Positions 25,343-33,619 of a stretch of 35,130 bases of DNA are shown in pieces. The position numbers and the translations under genes were made by a program. Positions within the stretch are counted from its first letter, which is position 1, and each line of letters starts with the position of its first letter. The stretch is from Hyphomonadaceae bacterium (lineage in GTDB: Bacteria > Pseudomonadota > Alphaproteobacteria > Caulobacterales > Maricaulaceae), in NCBI GenBank assembly GCA_013001295.1, contig JABDMW010000006.1, forward strand, positions 1 through 35,130, given 5' to 3'. The notes below the pieces were generated by a model. It was not told where the DNA came from. It worked only from the letters and a program-made list of their open reading frames with translations, and searched no databases.

Positions 25343-26564
25343 ATGCGTCCAATTTGCGTTTCAGGCCCAGCAGACGATAAATCGCCGCCCTGAATTTTAG
25401 CAGTGGCCTTTTGAAGCGGGTGATAAATTTGACCCGCTGCCGTAAGTACATTTCGATTTTCGTCAATATCAAAAATTTTCGGGATTTAGCGATCATCTGA
25501 TCAATAGGTTTTGATATATCTTCCCGACCTCGATCATTGGCGATATCTTGTATCTCTTGCATAAAAATAAACTCGCTCTCCGAGCGCAATAAGATATCTT
25601 TGAGATTGGCGGGATTGTAAATTGTCCAATCGAAAGTCGATGCCCGCGATTTATCGACCCCAGCCAGGTCAATGGTTACCATGGTGCGTAGACATTTTTG
25701 GCATTTCGAACAATTGACATGTTCCCCGTCAAGCCGCCCTGCGCCACAAACACTAACAACACCTAATGCGGTCTCATCCTCACATATGGCAAAGGTTTTT
25801 TGAACCCGGTTGCTGTTTGCACCAAAATGCGAAATGTGGATCGATTTCGACGAGAGCAACTCATCCGTTTCCGGATGTGAACCCCAGGGAATGAGTTGGT
25901 CATACGTGAATGTTGAAGAAATTACGGCGCTGTTTAATACGGCATTTAATCGGTGCGCGATCGCGCTCAATGCGGCGCCGTGCGCGAGATAAGCCCAAAA
26001 ATCGTTCACCTCTGGAAAAGCCGTCATGAAGTCAGACGCAACAAACAAGTGTTTCCGGTCCGTTGCATTGGCGTACCCAGACATCTCACGCAGGCGGTCA
26101 AACTCAGATGCAATAATACCGATATCATTTGGAGTATGTGCAATGGAAATCAGAGCGGTTACGTCTTCTTTCAATGTTGCCGTTGTAAAGAGCGAGTCTA
26201 TTCCGCCAGAAAAAAATGAACCGCGCAATAAGTCTTGCCGACTATCCTGCTGTGACTTACGAATGAGCGTTGGAACATTGATTGAAATGTTCTTTCGGTA
26301 AGAATGCCAACCGAGCCATATTTTTTTGACCGCGTCGAAATTCTCCTGAATTTCTTTTGAGGCCGGGATAGTTTGTTCGTAGTCCTCCCCAAGAATAAAG
26401 GCGGCAATTGCGCCATATATAAACGCAAAATCGTTATCGATGGGATCTGGGATGTCCAACGGGGTTGTAAAGTGCACAAACGTTTGTTCACCCGACTTTC
26501 GCTCGTAAACCAGCAGATATTGCCGGTATTGATTCACGTCCTTATCAATGGAAATCAGTTTCAC
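25341..26564 (-). CDS. Orphan PP-loop ATPase with QueC-like zinc motif
   Basis: This 407-residue cytoplasmic protein has a pyrophosphatase P-loop, FFSGGIDSLF (SGGIDS at 119-124), as in N-type ATP pyrophosphatases such as QueC and asparagine synthetase. Four cysteines, C273, C285, C288 and C291 (VCGAGRLDG..CSKCQKCLRTM), resemble the QueC zinc site. PWGSHPETDELLSS and HFGANSNRVQKT lie between and may shape the substrate pocket. The first 110 residues and the basic C-terminal tail (RFKRPLLKFRAAIYRLLG) have no counterpart in QueC that I recognise. The start is GTG at 26564 with GGGGGCG upstream. Neighbours give no pathway. An ATP-dependent amide- or nitrile-forming or nucleotide-modifying enzyme is inferred. 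Confidence 0.75.
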   Translation of the reverse strand: MKLISIDKDVNQYRQYLLVYERKSGEQTFVHFTTPLDIPDPIDNDFAFIYGAIAAFILGEDYEQTIPASKEIQENFDAVKKIWLGWHSYRKNISINVPTLIRKSQQDSRQDLLRGSFFSGGIDSLFTTATLKEDVTALISIAHTPNDIGIIASEFDRLREMSGYANATDRKHLFVASDFMTAFPEVNDFWAYLAHGAALSAIAHRLNAVLNSAVISSTFTYDQLIPWGSHPETDELLSSKSIHISHFGANSNRVQKTFAICEDETALGVVSVCGAGRLDGEHVNCSKCQKCLRTMVTIDLAGVDKSRASTFDWTIYNPANLKDILLRSESEFIFMQEIQDIANDRGREDISKPIDQMIAKSRKFLILTKIEMYLRQRVKFITRFKRPLLKFRAAIYRLLGLKRKLDA

Positions 26565-26682
26565 GTTCGCGCCCCCGCGTTCATGCGCAATTTAGCACAT
26601 GAATGTTCATTTGTCACAAACTGAATGTGAAGTCTCCAGAATTCACCCTAGAGACGAAACTTTTAAGCCCGTATCAGGCGCG

Positions 26683-27702
26683 TTACAATAATCCCTTATT
26701 GACCATGATCTCGGCTATCTGCACGGCATTCAACGCTGCACCTTTGCGGAGATTGTCAGCAACAACCCACATGTTCAGCGTATTATCCTGAGTGCTGTCT
26801 TCGCGAATTCGCGAAACATAGGTCGCAAATTCACCGGCGGCTTCAACAGGGGTTATATAACCTCCCACTTCTTCCGGCTTGTCATATACCATGATGCCCG
26901 GGCTTTCGCGAAGAATTGACCGTGCTTCATCCGCACTTAACTCTTCGGACAATTCAACATTCAGGGCTTCCGCATGCCCGACAAAGGTCGGTACCCGCAC
27001 GCACGTTGCCGTGACTTTGACGGATTTATCCATGATTTTCATGGTCTCCGCTTTCATCTTCCATTCCTCCTTAGTGTCACCGCCCTCCATGAAAACGTCG
27101 ATTTGTGGAATGACATTGAAAGCGATCTGCTTGGGGAAGTGCTCCGGCGTCGGTGTGTCGTTGACATAAATGCCCTTGGTCTGTTGCCACAACTCATCCA
27201 TCGGCGCTTTACCGCCGCCAGATGTACTTTGATATGTCGACACAACGACGCGCTTGATTTTTGCCCGGTCGTGGAGCGGTTTAAGTGCTACAACCATTTG
27301 GATGGTCGAGCAATTCGGATTGGCAATGATTCCTTTTTTCGTGTACCCGGCGGCGGCGTCAGCATTCACCTCCGGGACAACCAAAGGTACATCCGGGTCC
27401 ATGCGCCATGCAGACGAGTTATCAATCACAACCTTGGCACCTTGCGCGACAATTTTCGGTGACCACTTTTTGGATACGTCACCGCCAGCACTCATCAGGA
27501 CGATGTCAATATTTGAAAAATCGAATTGCTCCAGATCTTCACATTTGAGCTCGCGGTCGCCATAACTTACCACGCGCCCCAGCGAACGGCGTGAGGCTAC
27601 GGCATGGACATTTGAAACGTCCAAATCGCTTTCCGATAAAATTTCCAACATTTCTGTTCCGACATTTCCGGTCGCACCGACAACAGCAATATTTAATCCC
27701 AT
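26683..27702 (-). CDS. asd: Aspartate-semialdehyde dehydrogenase
   Basis: This enzyme makes aspartate semialdehyde from aspartyl phosphate with NADPH, the branch point to lysine, diaminopimelate, threonine and methionine. The 339 residues match the family. The NADP motif is GATGNVGTEM at residues 9-18; the catalytic Cys131 is in NPNCSTIQ; the substrate region is STYQSTSGGGKAPMDEL. The catalytic-base region VPTFVGHAEALNVEL is also present. I chose ATG at 27702 with TGGAG upstream. It lies 37 bp after a small membrane protein gene on the same strand, probably an operon. Confidence 0.97.
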   Translation of the reverse strand: MGLNIAVVGATGNVGTEMLEILSESDLDVSNVHAVASRRSLGRVVSYGDRELKCEDLEQFDFSNIDIVLMSAGGDVSKKWSPKIVAQGAKVVIDNSSAWRMDPDVPLVVPEVNADAAAGYTKKGIIANPNCSTIQMVVALKPLHDRAKIKRVVVSTYQSTSGGGKAPMDELWQQTKGIYVNDTPTPEHFPKQIAFNVIPQIDVFMEGGDTKEEWKMKAETMKIMDKSVKVTATCVRVPTFVGHAEALNVELSEELSADEARSILRESPGIMVYDKPEEVGGYITPVEAAGEFATYVSRIREDSTQDNTLNMWVVADNLRKGAALNAVQIAEIMVNKGLL

Positions 27703-27739
27703 TTCACTCTCCAGGATAATTAGCTTTAAACTCTCGCGC

Positions 27740-27958
27740 TTACATGCCCGCACTGAGCATATAAACAATCATAAATACAATTAAGGTCGTGACGCCCGCG
27801 ATCCCAAATACCATCCGCATGAAATTGGCGTCTTTTTGTTCGGCCTGTCGCCGGCGGCGTTCAGCAGCCATTGACCGTTTAAACATGCGCTCTGACGGAC
27901 GTTCGCGTTTAGGCGCGGGTCGATTTTCTTGGCTGTCTTTTTCTTGGCTCTCTGCCAT
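27740..27958 (-). CDS. Small membrane protein of unknown function (72 aa)
   Basis: The protein starts MAESQEKDSQENRPAPKRER. Its first 48 residues are highly charged, with an arginine-rich stretch (AAERRRRQAEQKD), followed by one membrane span, MVFGIAGVTTLIVFMIVYML. The layout suggests an inner-membrane protein with a basic cytoplasmic N-terminal tail, able to touch RNA, DNA or acidic lipid. ATG at 27958 is preferred over an upstream in-frame start because the extra 32 residues look non-coding. The ribosome-binding site is weak. It is co-directional with asd. I do not recognise the family. Confidence 0.6.
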   Translation of the reverse strand: MAESQEKDSQENRPAPKRERPSERMFKRSMAAERRRRQAEQKDANFMRMVFGIAGVTTLIVFMIVYMLSAGM

Positions 27959-28062
27959 GTGATCGTCGCAATTTATCTGTACGCCTTGATTGCTCAATTG
28001 CAACAGAGCGTTATAGTAAGGATGTGCTTTTAATGAGAATACAGCATCGATCAAGTAGGTTT

Positions 28063-28539
28063 ATGACACGAATACGTGGAATTTCAGCATTTGCCTTCAC
28101 ATTTCTTGCGTTGACTTTAAATAACTCGGCATTCGCCAACAATAGTGATTCCGGATTTAATCAAATGCTTGGCGACGACCTCAAAGCGGTTTTCAACAAG
28201 ACAATGATGATCGGCGAATACCGGGCATACCGCGATGAAACAAAAACCAATAACTATACCGAGTTTCATTACGAAGATGGGTCGACAGACTACAAAGAAG
28301 GTGCGCAAAGCGAGCGCGGTGTCTGGACTATAGTTGGACCCGATAAGATTTGTTATAAATATCCCGAAAGCAAGTTTTACAAGGAAACCTATTGTTTCTT
28401 CGTTTATGAGTCCGAGGGATGTTTCTACAAGTATTCGTTACAAGTTATGGGTTTGCGAGGTCCTCTGAATTACGATTACTGGTCTTCACGGGCCGTGCGC
28501 AAAGGGAGCGGTAAATCCTGTGCCGCGCCAGTCAGTTGA
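28063..28539 (+). CDS. Small secreted four-cysteine protein, tandem paralogue 1
   Basis: The 158 residues start MTRIRGISAFAFTFLALTLN, a signal peptide cut near SAFA/NN. The mature domain has GEYRAYRDETKT, EFHYEDGSTDYKEG, G-V-W-TIVGPDKICYKYP, YCFFVYESEGCFYKY and a tail ending RKGSGKSCAAPVS. Four cysteines suggest two disulfides. The next two genes encode the same pattern. It resembles small exported DUF995-like proteins as I recall them, but I cannot confirm the family. ATG at 28063 is preceded by AGTAGG; two earlier in-frame starts would displace the signal peptide. The function is unknown. Confidence 0.75.
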   Translation: MTRIRGISAFAFTFLALTLNNSAFANNSDSGFNQMLGDDLKAVFNKTMMIGEYRAYRDETKTNNYTEFHYEDGSTDYKEGAQSERGVWTIVGPDKICYKYPESKFYKETYCFFVYESEGCFYKYSLQVMGLRGPLNYDYWSSRAVRKGSGKSCAAPVS

Positions 28540-29006
28540 TCTGCACACTGACATCACTCTCATTAGCGTTGAGCGCCCTCGTGAGCGCTGCTCCAGCACA
28601 AGCGCTCGACGAATATAAACCGCTGACAGCAATTCAAATGAACGAACTCTTGCCGGGCAAGACAATCAAGGGTGAGTACCGATATCTGCGCGAAAGAACT
28701 AAAACGTTCAACTTTCGAGAGGCCCATTATGCGGACGGCAAAACCAGCTATATCGAAGGACCGTTACGGGAGTCTGGACGCTGGTACACCTTAGGTGATC
28801 GAAAAATTTGCTACAAATACCCGAGCAATCCGCAAATGGGCATTAGCTGCTTTTGGGTGTATGAAAATATAACCTCAAAAAGCAAATGTTATTACGGCTA
28901 TGGCGTCGCCAATATGACGACAAGAGGCCCGCGTAATTATGATAATTGGACCGCCCGGTGGGTTATTGAAGGCAGCGGGGGGACGTGCAATGAACCTGTC
29001 AGTTAG
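28536..29006 (+). CDS. Small secreted four-cysteine protein, tandem paralogue 2
   Basis: The 156 residues begin at a TTG that overlaps the TGA of paralogue 1 (TTGA), pointing to translational coupling. The signal peptide MICTLTSLSLALSALVSAAP ends at AQA/LD. The mature part repeats the family blocks: IKGEYRYLRERTKT, EAHYADGKTSYIEG, GDRKICYKYP, SCFWVYE, KCYYGY, RGPRNYDNW and the tail GSGGTCNEPVS, again with four cysteines. No ATG is available before the signal peptide, which supports the TTG start. The function is unknown. Confidence 0.72.
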   Translation: MICTLTSLSLALSALVSAAPAQALDEYKPLTAIQMNELLPGKTIKGEYRYLRERTKTFNFREAHYADGKTSYIEGPLRESGRWYTLGDRKICYKYPSNPQMGISCFWVYENITSKSKCYYGYGVANMTTRGPRNYDNWTARWVIEGSGGTCNEPVS

Positions 29007-29472
29007 GCTGCACACTACTTCCTCGGTTTTAACGCTGACACTAATTGCATTTATTGCACAACCTGCGACCGCCGAAGATGACGGCTATCTTCAGATTACC
29101 GGTGACGATCTTCATTCCGTATTTTACGAATCAACCGTTGTGTCGGAATACCAGCGGATAAGCGGCGGCATACAAAACGAACAGTTTATCGAAACACATC
29201 ACGCCAACGGTGAAACGGATTATCAAGAGCTGGGTACACCTAAAATCAAAGGAAGCTGGCAGATCGTTGGCGATGATAAAATTTGTTATCGATATCCAGG
29301 CAATAAAGTCTTTACTCAAACCTATTGTTTCTTCGTCTACAAATCCGGCACATGCTATTATAATTATGGATCGCGTCAAATGACGTTGAATGGTCCATAT
29401 GACTGGCGTCTGTGGACCTCACGGTTCGTCCGCAAAGGTGATGGCGGCACCTGCGACGCACCCGTGAGCTAG
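28990..29472 (+). CDS. Small secreted four-cysteine protein, tandem paralogue 3
   Basis: The 160 residues overlap the end of paralogue 2 by 17 bp and have a strong GGGGGGA ribosome-binding site before ATG 28990. The signal peptide is MNLSVRLHTTSSVLTLTLI, cut near PATA/ED. The mature domain repeats T-HHANGETDYQELG, WQIVGDDKICYRYP, YCFFVYKSGTCYYNY, NGPYDWRLW and GDGGTCDAPVS. The overlapping arrangement and shared domain show a recent tandem family expressed as one operon. The function is unknown. Confidence 0.75.
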   Translation: MNLSVRLHTTSSVLTLTLIAFIAQPATAEDDGYLQITGDDLHSVFYESTVVSEYQRISGGIQNEQFIETHHANGETDYQELGTPKIKGSWQIVGDDKICYRYPGNKVFTQTYCFFVYKSGTCYYNYGSRQMTLNGPYDWRLWTSRFVRKGDGGTCDAPVS

Positions 29473-29559
29473 CGCACGATTTTCTCAATTCACTTTTTTG
29501 ATCGATTGCTTCATAGAACATAGATTTTATGGTACGTTGAGCCAAACAAGGAGCCCCCT

Positions 29560-30012
29560 ATGATCAAGCTGAATGTAAATGGAAAGAAACTCGACTTTGA
29601 TGGCGATGAAAATACACCCCTGCTCTGGGCACTGCGCGAGCAACTCGGACTGACGGGCACCAAATACGGATGCGGCATCGCTGAATGCGGTGCGTGCACG
29701 GTTCACATCGACGGTCAAGCCGTTCGGTCTTGTGTCTATCCAATCGCCGCGCTGGAGGGATCGGAAGAAATCACAACAATTGAAGGTCTCTCGAAAGACG
29801 GATCACATCCCGTGCAACAGGCATGGACAGAACTGGACATTCCGCAATGCGGATATTGTCAGGCCGGGATGATCATGGCGGTTTCGGCGCTGCTCAAAGA
29901 AAATCCGAATGCGACAGATCAGGACATTGACGACACCATCACAAACATATGCCGGTGTGGAACGTTTGCGCGCGTGCGCAAAGGTATCCATCTTGCGAAG
30001 AAGAAAGCATAG
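29560..30012 (+). CDS. [2Fe-2S] small subunit of a xanthine dehydrogenase-family hydroxylase (IorA-like)
   Basis: The 150 residues carry both clusters of this family. The plant-type cluster ligands are C38, C43, C46 and C58 ([17 protein letters not shown]). The second cluster ligands are C97, C100, C131 and C133 ([21 protein letters not shown]). It hands electrons from the molybdenum site to an acceptor. It has no signal peptide, so it is probably co-exported with the Tat-bearing large subunit, whose ATG follows after 8 bp. The length and pairing match isoquinoline 1-oxidoreductase and related aldehyde-oxidising enzymes. The substrate is unknown. Confidence 0.92.
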   Translation: MIKLNVNGKKLDFDGDENTPLLWALREQLGLTGTKYGCGIAECGACTVHIDGQAVRSCVYPIAALEGSEEITTIEGLSKDGSHPVQQAWTELDIPQCGYCQAGMIMAVSALLKENPNATDQDIDDTITNICRCGTFARVRKGIHLAKKKA

Positions 30013-30020
30013 GGAGAGAA

Positions 30021-32222
30021 ATGATGAACAAATTATTCAACACATCGCCTAACCTCTCCCGCCGTTCTTTCATTGTCGCGACCAGTGCCGCCGGCTTATC
30101 AGTTGGCGTCTTAAACGCCTGTGCACCATCGGAGAAACCGGTCGACTATAGTCAACTTCCGCCCAATCCGGAGGTCAACGCCTGGGTCCATATTCATCAT
30201 GATGATACCGTTACGGTTCGCATCGCCCGTTCTGAAATGGGACAAGGCACAGTGACAGGGTTATCGCAATTGGTTGCAGAAGAACTGGGATGTGACTGGG
30301 ATAAAGTCACATTCGAATTCCCGACACCCGGAGAAAACCAAAGACGGGACCGCGTGTGGGGAAGTTTTAGCACGGGTGGTTCAAGCGGTATTCGCAGATC
30401 TCACCAATATGTCCGTGAAGGCGGTGCGGCGGCCCGCATGATGTTGACGGAAGCCGCTGCCAATCAATGGGATGTCCCCGTAAGCGAATGCACTGTAGAA
30501 AAAGGCGTGATTTCCCATAAAGGATCGCGCAAATCTGCCCGGTTCGGTGAACTTGTAGTCGCGGCTTCAAAACTAATGCCGCCAACCGAATTCAAGCTGA
30601 AAGACAGCAAAGATTGGATCATATCCGGAAAGTCGAAACAGCGCCTCGACACGGCAGATAAGCTGACAGGTGCCTTGAAATATGCATCTGATTTGACATT
30701 TCCTGGCATGCTCAATGCCAGCATCAAGGATTGTCCAATCTTGGGAGGCACCCTTAAGAGTTTTGACGCTTCTGTGCCTGAGGCTATGCCGGGCGTGAAA
30801 AAAGTGCTACAAATCGACAACGCGGTTGTCGTCGTTGCTGACACATGGTGGCAGGCTAATTCCGCGCTTGAAGCCACCCCAATTGAATGGGACGGCGGTA
30901 AACTCGCATCGTACTCAAGCGATGAAATAAACGCCTTACTGGACGATGGTTTAGAAGCAAGTGAGACATTTACCGGCAATAAGGGCGGTGATGTCGATGC
31001 CGCAATGAAAGCGGCAGCGAAAACGATCGAAGCCACCTATAACTTCCCGACACAAAATCACGCGACCATGGAACCGATGAACGCGACGGCGTTGTGGACA
31101 CCGGAAAAATGTGAAGTTTGGTGTCCCACTCAAAACGGTGAAGCCGCATTGCGCGAGACCGTGACCGCGTCAGGTCACCCAATCGAAAAATGTGATGTTT
31201 ACAAGACCATATTGGGCGGAGGTTTTGGTCGCCGCGGCATGTCCGATTATGTCGGACAAGCGGTAAAAATCGCTAAGGAAATGCAGGGTAAGCATATCAA
31301 ACTGCAATGGTCACGCGAAGAAGACATGCTGCATGGATTTTACCACCCAATCACCAAGTGTAAATTGAAAGGAGGATTGGATGTTGACGGTAATATCACC
31401 GCACTGGACATTAAAATTTCCGGCCAATCCATTCTAGCCGCGCTTATGCCTCAGGCCCTCGTAGAGGGTGCCGACTATGCTACATTTCAAGGACTTCTCC
31501 CTGCCGGTCTTAGTGACCGTCTTGAAGATCAAACACTCAAATATTCATTCCCGAATTTTCATATCCATCATGCCATGCGCAACCCACCAATCCGGCCAGG
31601 ATTCTGGCGCGGCGTGAACTTGAATCAGAACACGTTATATCTGGAGAGTTTCCTTGATGAGATGGCCCACGCCGCAGGGGAAGACGCGCTCGATTTCCGT
31701 CTGGCAATGCTTAAAGACGAGCCAAAAATGGCCGCGGTTTTAAAAGCGGCTGCAGACAAAGGCGGATGGGGGTCAAATGATGGCAAACACCGCGGTCTCG
31801 CCAACATTTATGGGTTTGGCAGCTATGTCGCGGCCTGCGCGGAAGTCAGCATCAACAATGATGGAACTGTCAAAATAAATAAAATCACAGCGGCAACGGA
31901 CCCGGGACATGCCGTCAATCCGCAACAGATCGCGGCTCAGGTCGAAGGTTCATTTGTATACGGGCTGTCTGCCATGTTATTTGGCGAGATCACCTATAAA
32001 GACGGCCAACCGGAGCAACGTAATTTCGATACATATAACTCGATGCGCATCAAGGATATGCCCAAGGTCGAAACCATCGTTATGCCATCCGGTGGGTTCT
32101 GGGGTGGTGTCGGCGAGCCGACGATTGCCGTTGCCGCGCCCGCAGTGGTGAATGCAATATTCTCTGCGACCGGCAAGCGTGTACGGAAGTTCCCGATCAA
32201 CAATCGAGATCTGCGGGTTTAG
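30021..32222 (+). CDS. Molybdopterin-binding large subunit of a xanthine dehydrogenase-family hydroxylase (IorB-like)
   Basis: The 733 residues start MMNKLFNTSPNLSRRSFIVA, a Tat signal with an SRRSF motif. The core is followed by LNAC, which resembles a lipobox, so it may be a Tat-exported lipoprotein. Cofactor regions include RSEMGQGTVTGLSQLVAEEL, GGGFGRRGMSDY, RNPPIRPGFWRGV and the catalytic glutamate region GGVGEPTIAVAAPAV. I chose ATG at 30021 with AGGGAG seven bases upstream; longer in-frame starts overlap the small-subunit gene. It forms an alpha-beta pair with the upstream gene and oxidises an aldehyde or N-heterocycle, not yet known. No XdhC-type chaperone gene lies in the window. Confidence 0.92.
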   Translation: MMNKLFNTSPNLSRRSFIVATSAAGLSVGVLNACAPSEKPVDYSQLPPNPEVNAWVHIHHDDTVTVRIARSEMGQGTVTGLSQLVAEELGCDWDKVTFEFPTPGENQRRDRVWGSFSTGGSSGIRRSHQYVREGGAAARMMLTEAAANQWDVPVSECTVEKGVISHKGSRKSARFGELVVAASKLMPPTEFKLKDSKDWIISGKSKQRLDTADKLTGALKYASDLTFPGMLNASIKDCPILGGTLKSFDASVPEAMPGVKKVLQIDNAVVVVADTWWQANSALEATPIEWDGGKLASYSSDEINALLDDGLEASETFTGNKGGDVDAAMKAAAKTIEATYNFPTQNHATMEPMNATALWTPEKCEVWCPTQNGEAALRETVTASGHPIEKCDVYKTILGGGFGRRGMSDYVGQAVKIAKEMQGKHIKLQWSREEDMLHGFYHPITKCKLKGGLDVDGNITALDIKISGQSILAALMPQALVEGADYATFQGLLPAGLSDRLEDQTLKYSFPNFHIHHAMRNPPIRPGFWRGVNLNQNTLYLESFLDEMAHAAGEDALDFRLAMLKDEPKMAAVLKAAADKGGWGSNDGKHRGLANIYGFGSYVAACAEVSINNDGTVKINKITAATDPGHAVNPQQIAAQVEGSFVYGLSAMLFGEITYKDGQPEQRNFDTYNSMRIKDMPKVETIVMPSGGFWGGVGEPTIAVAAPAVVNAIFSATGKRVRKFPINNRDLRV

Positions 32223-32238
32223 ATTGCTCGCACGTTAA

Positions 32239-33159
32239 ATGGCGATCCTACTGAACAATGACGGCCATTGGCATGACAAATGGCGTGCCGCGATCCTTAA
32301 ATATCTGCCCGGGCGTCCCATCGTTGAGTACCCGAATGTGCCCGAACCCGACGCCATCGAATATGCATTTATTTGGAAACATCCCGCCGGTGACCTCGAA
32401 AAATATCCCAATTTGAAAGCCGTGTTTTCACTCGGGTCGGGCGTCGACTATCTGGATGCATTTCCGATATTGCCCGATGCGCCGATGTTTCGACTTATCG
32501 ACCCGGCCATGGCCGAAGACATGGCACTTTATACGCTGTATTGGGTGATCCATTTTCAGCGCCTGTTTGGAATCTATCAAACGCAGCAAAAACAAGCCCA
32601 TTGGGCTCGTTACCCGACGCCCTTGGCCCCTGCATTCAAAGTCACCATGCTGGGACTGGGCGCCATCGGTTCACATATTGCACAAGTCCTGGCGAAAAAC
32701 GGGTTTGATGTATCCGGGTGGTCGCGCAGTCCGAAAGACATTGAGGGCGTCAAATGCATACACGGAGAAGACGCCCTTTTCGATAACTTGCCGCAAACAG
32801 ATGTTCTCGTATGTTGCCTGCCTTTTACCAAAACAACCTATGAATTCCTCAGTCTATCAGTTCTATCCAAACTGAAAAAAGGAGGCGCATTGATCAATAT
32901 TAGTCGCGGCGCTGTCATCAACGAAGAGGATTTGCTGACGCTTTTGGACAGTGGTCATATTGGCGGCGCGGCGCTCGACGTCTTCCACACGGAACCGCTC
33001 CCGAGAAACTCGCCGTTTTGGCAACATCCCAATGTCCACGTCACACCGCATATGTCCGGCGCCACCAATCCAGATACGGCCGTGCAAATCATCGCGAAGG
33101 AGCTGGCCGATTTTGAAAACGGGATAATGCCGCGCTATAGGTATATTCGCAGCGATTAA
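32239..33159 (+). CDS. ghrA: Glyoxylate/hydroxypyruvate reductase A-type 2-hydroxyacid dehydrogenase
   Basis: This 306-residue cytoplasmic NAD(P)H-dependent reductase converts glyoxylate or hydroxypyruvate to the hydroxyacid. The nucleotide-binding motif is MLGLGAIGSHIAQVLAKNGF; the substrate loop is LGSGVDY; ISRGAVINEEDLL follows; the Asp/Glu pair lies in ALDVFHTEPLP; and the catalytic His is in VTPHMSGAT. It matches the GhrA group. ATG at 32239 is 16 bp after the large-subunit stop and is likely in the same operon, suggesting handling of a related oxidation product. The ribosome-binding site is weak. Confidence 0.87.
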   Translation: MAILLNNDGHWHDKWRAAILKYLPGRPIVEYPNVPEPDAIEYAFIWKHPAGDLEKYPNLKAVFSLGSGVDYLDAFPILPDAPMFRLIDPAMAEDMALYTLYWVIHFQRLFGIYQTQQKQAHWARYPTPLAPAFKVTMLGLGAIGSHIAQVLAKNGFDVSGWSRSPKDIEGVKCIHGEDALFDNLPQTDVLVCCLPFTKTTYEFLSLSVLSKLKKGGALINISRGAVINEEDLLTLLDSGHIGGAALDVFHTEPLPRNSPFWQHPNVHVTPHMSGATNPDTAVQIIAKELADFENGIMPRYRYIRSD

Positions 33160-33164
33160 CCCCA

Positions 33165-33192
33165 ACAAAAAACCCGGCACAATGGCCGGGTT
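33165..33192 (-). terminator. Terminator of rplS, also usable for ghrA
   Basis: AACCCGGC (33171-33178) pairs with GCCGGGTT (33185-33192) around a 6-base loop. A run of T follows on the minus strand, 27 bp past the rplS stop. Confidence 0.82.
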
Positions 33193-33219
33193 CTTAACAT
33201 CCACGTGGGAATGGAGAAT

Positions 33220-33615
33220 TTATTTTTTGCCGCGTGACTGGTCGATACCGCGGCCTGTGACGCGTTCTGCGATACGGGCTGATTTACCGCGACGCTCACG
33301 CAGGTAATAAAGCTTCGCGCGTCGAACCTTACCCTTACGCTTGATGATGATCTCTTCAACGAGTGGAGAGTAAACCGGGAAGACCCGCTCTACGCCTTCA
33401 CCGTAAGAAATCTTACGCACAGTGAAGCTCTCATTGAGGCCCTTGCCTGAACGGGCGATACACACGCCTTCAAACGCCTGCAGACGCTCCCGTGATCCCT
33501 CACGAATACGAACCTGTACGATCAGTGTATCACCGGCTGAGAAATCAGGGATGGTTTTGCCAGACTCGAGGAGGCGGGCTTCTTCTTTTTTGTTCAGTTT
33601 TTCGATCACATTCAT
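33220..33615 (-). CDS. rplS: 50S ribosomal protein L19
   Basis: L19 sits at the 30S-50S interface. The 131 residues start [20 protein letters not shown], and the core has [43 protein letters not shown] and [23 protein letters not shown] short basic extension beyond the usual length is common in alphaproteobacteria. ATG at 33615 has AAGGAG in the end of trmD, and only 4 bp separate the two genes, so they are co-transcribed. Confidence 0.97.
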   Translation of the reverse strand: MNVIEKLNKKEEARLLESGKTIPDFSAGDTLIVQVRIREGSRERLQAFEGVCIARSGKGLNESFTVRKISYGEGVERVFPVYSPLVEEIIIKRKGKVRRAKLYYLRERRGKSARIAERVTGRGIDQSRGKK

Positions 33616-33619
33616 GGTC

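Noticed and set aside
25341-26564. QueC-like gene as part of a Qat anti-phage system
   Set aside because: The neighbouring genes (rpsU, asd) are housekeeping genes; no QatA, QatB or QatD-like partner is present.
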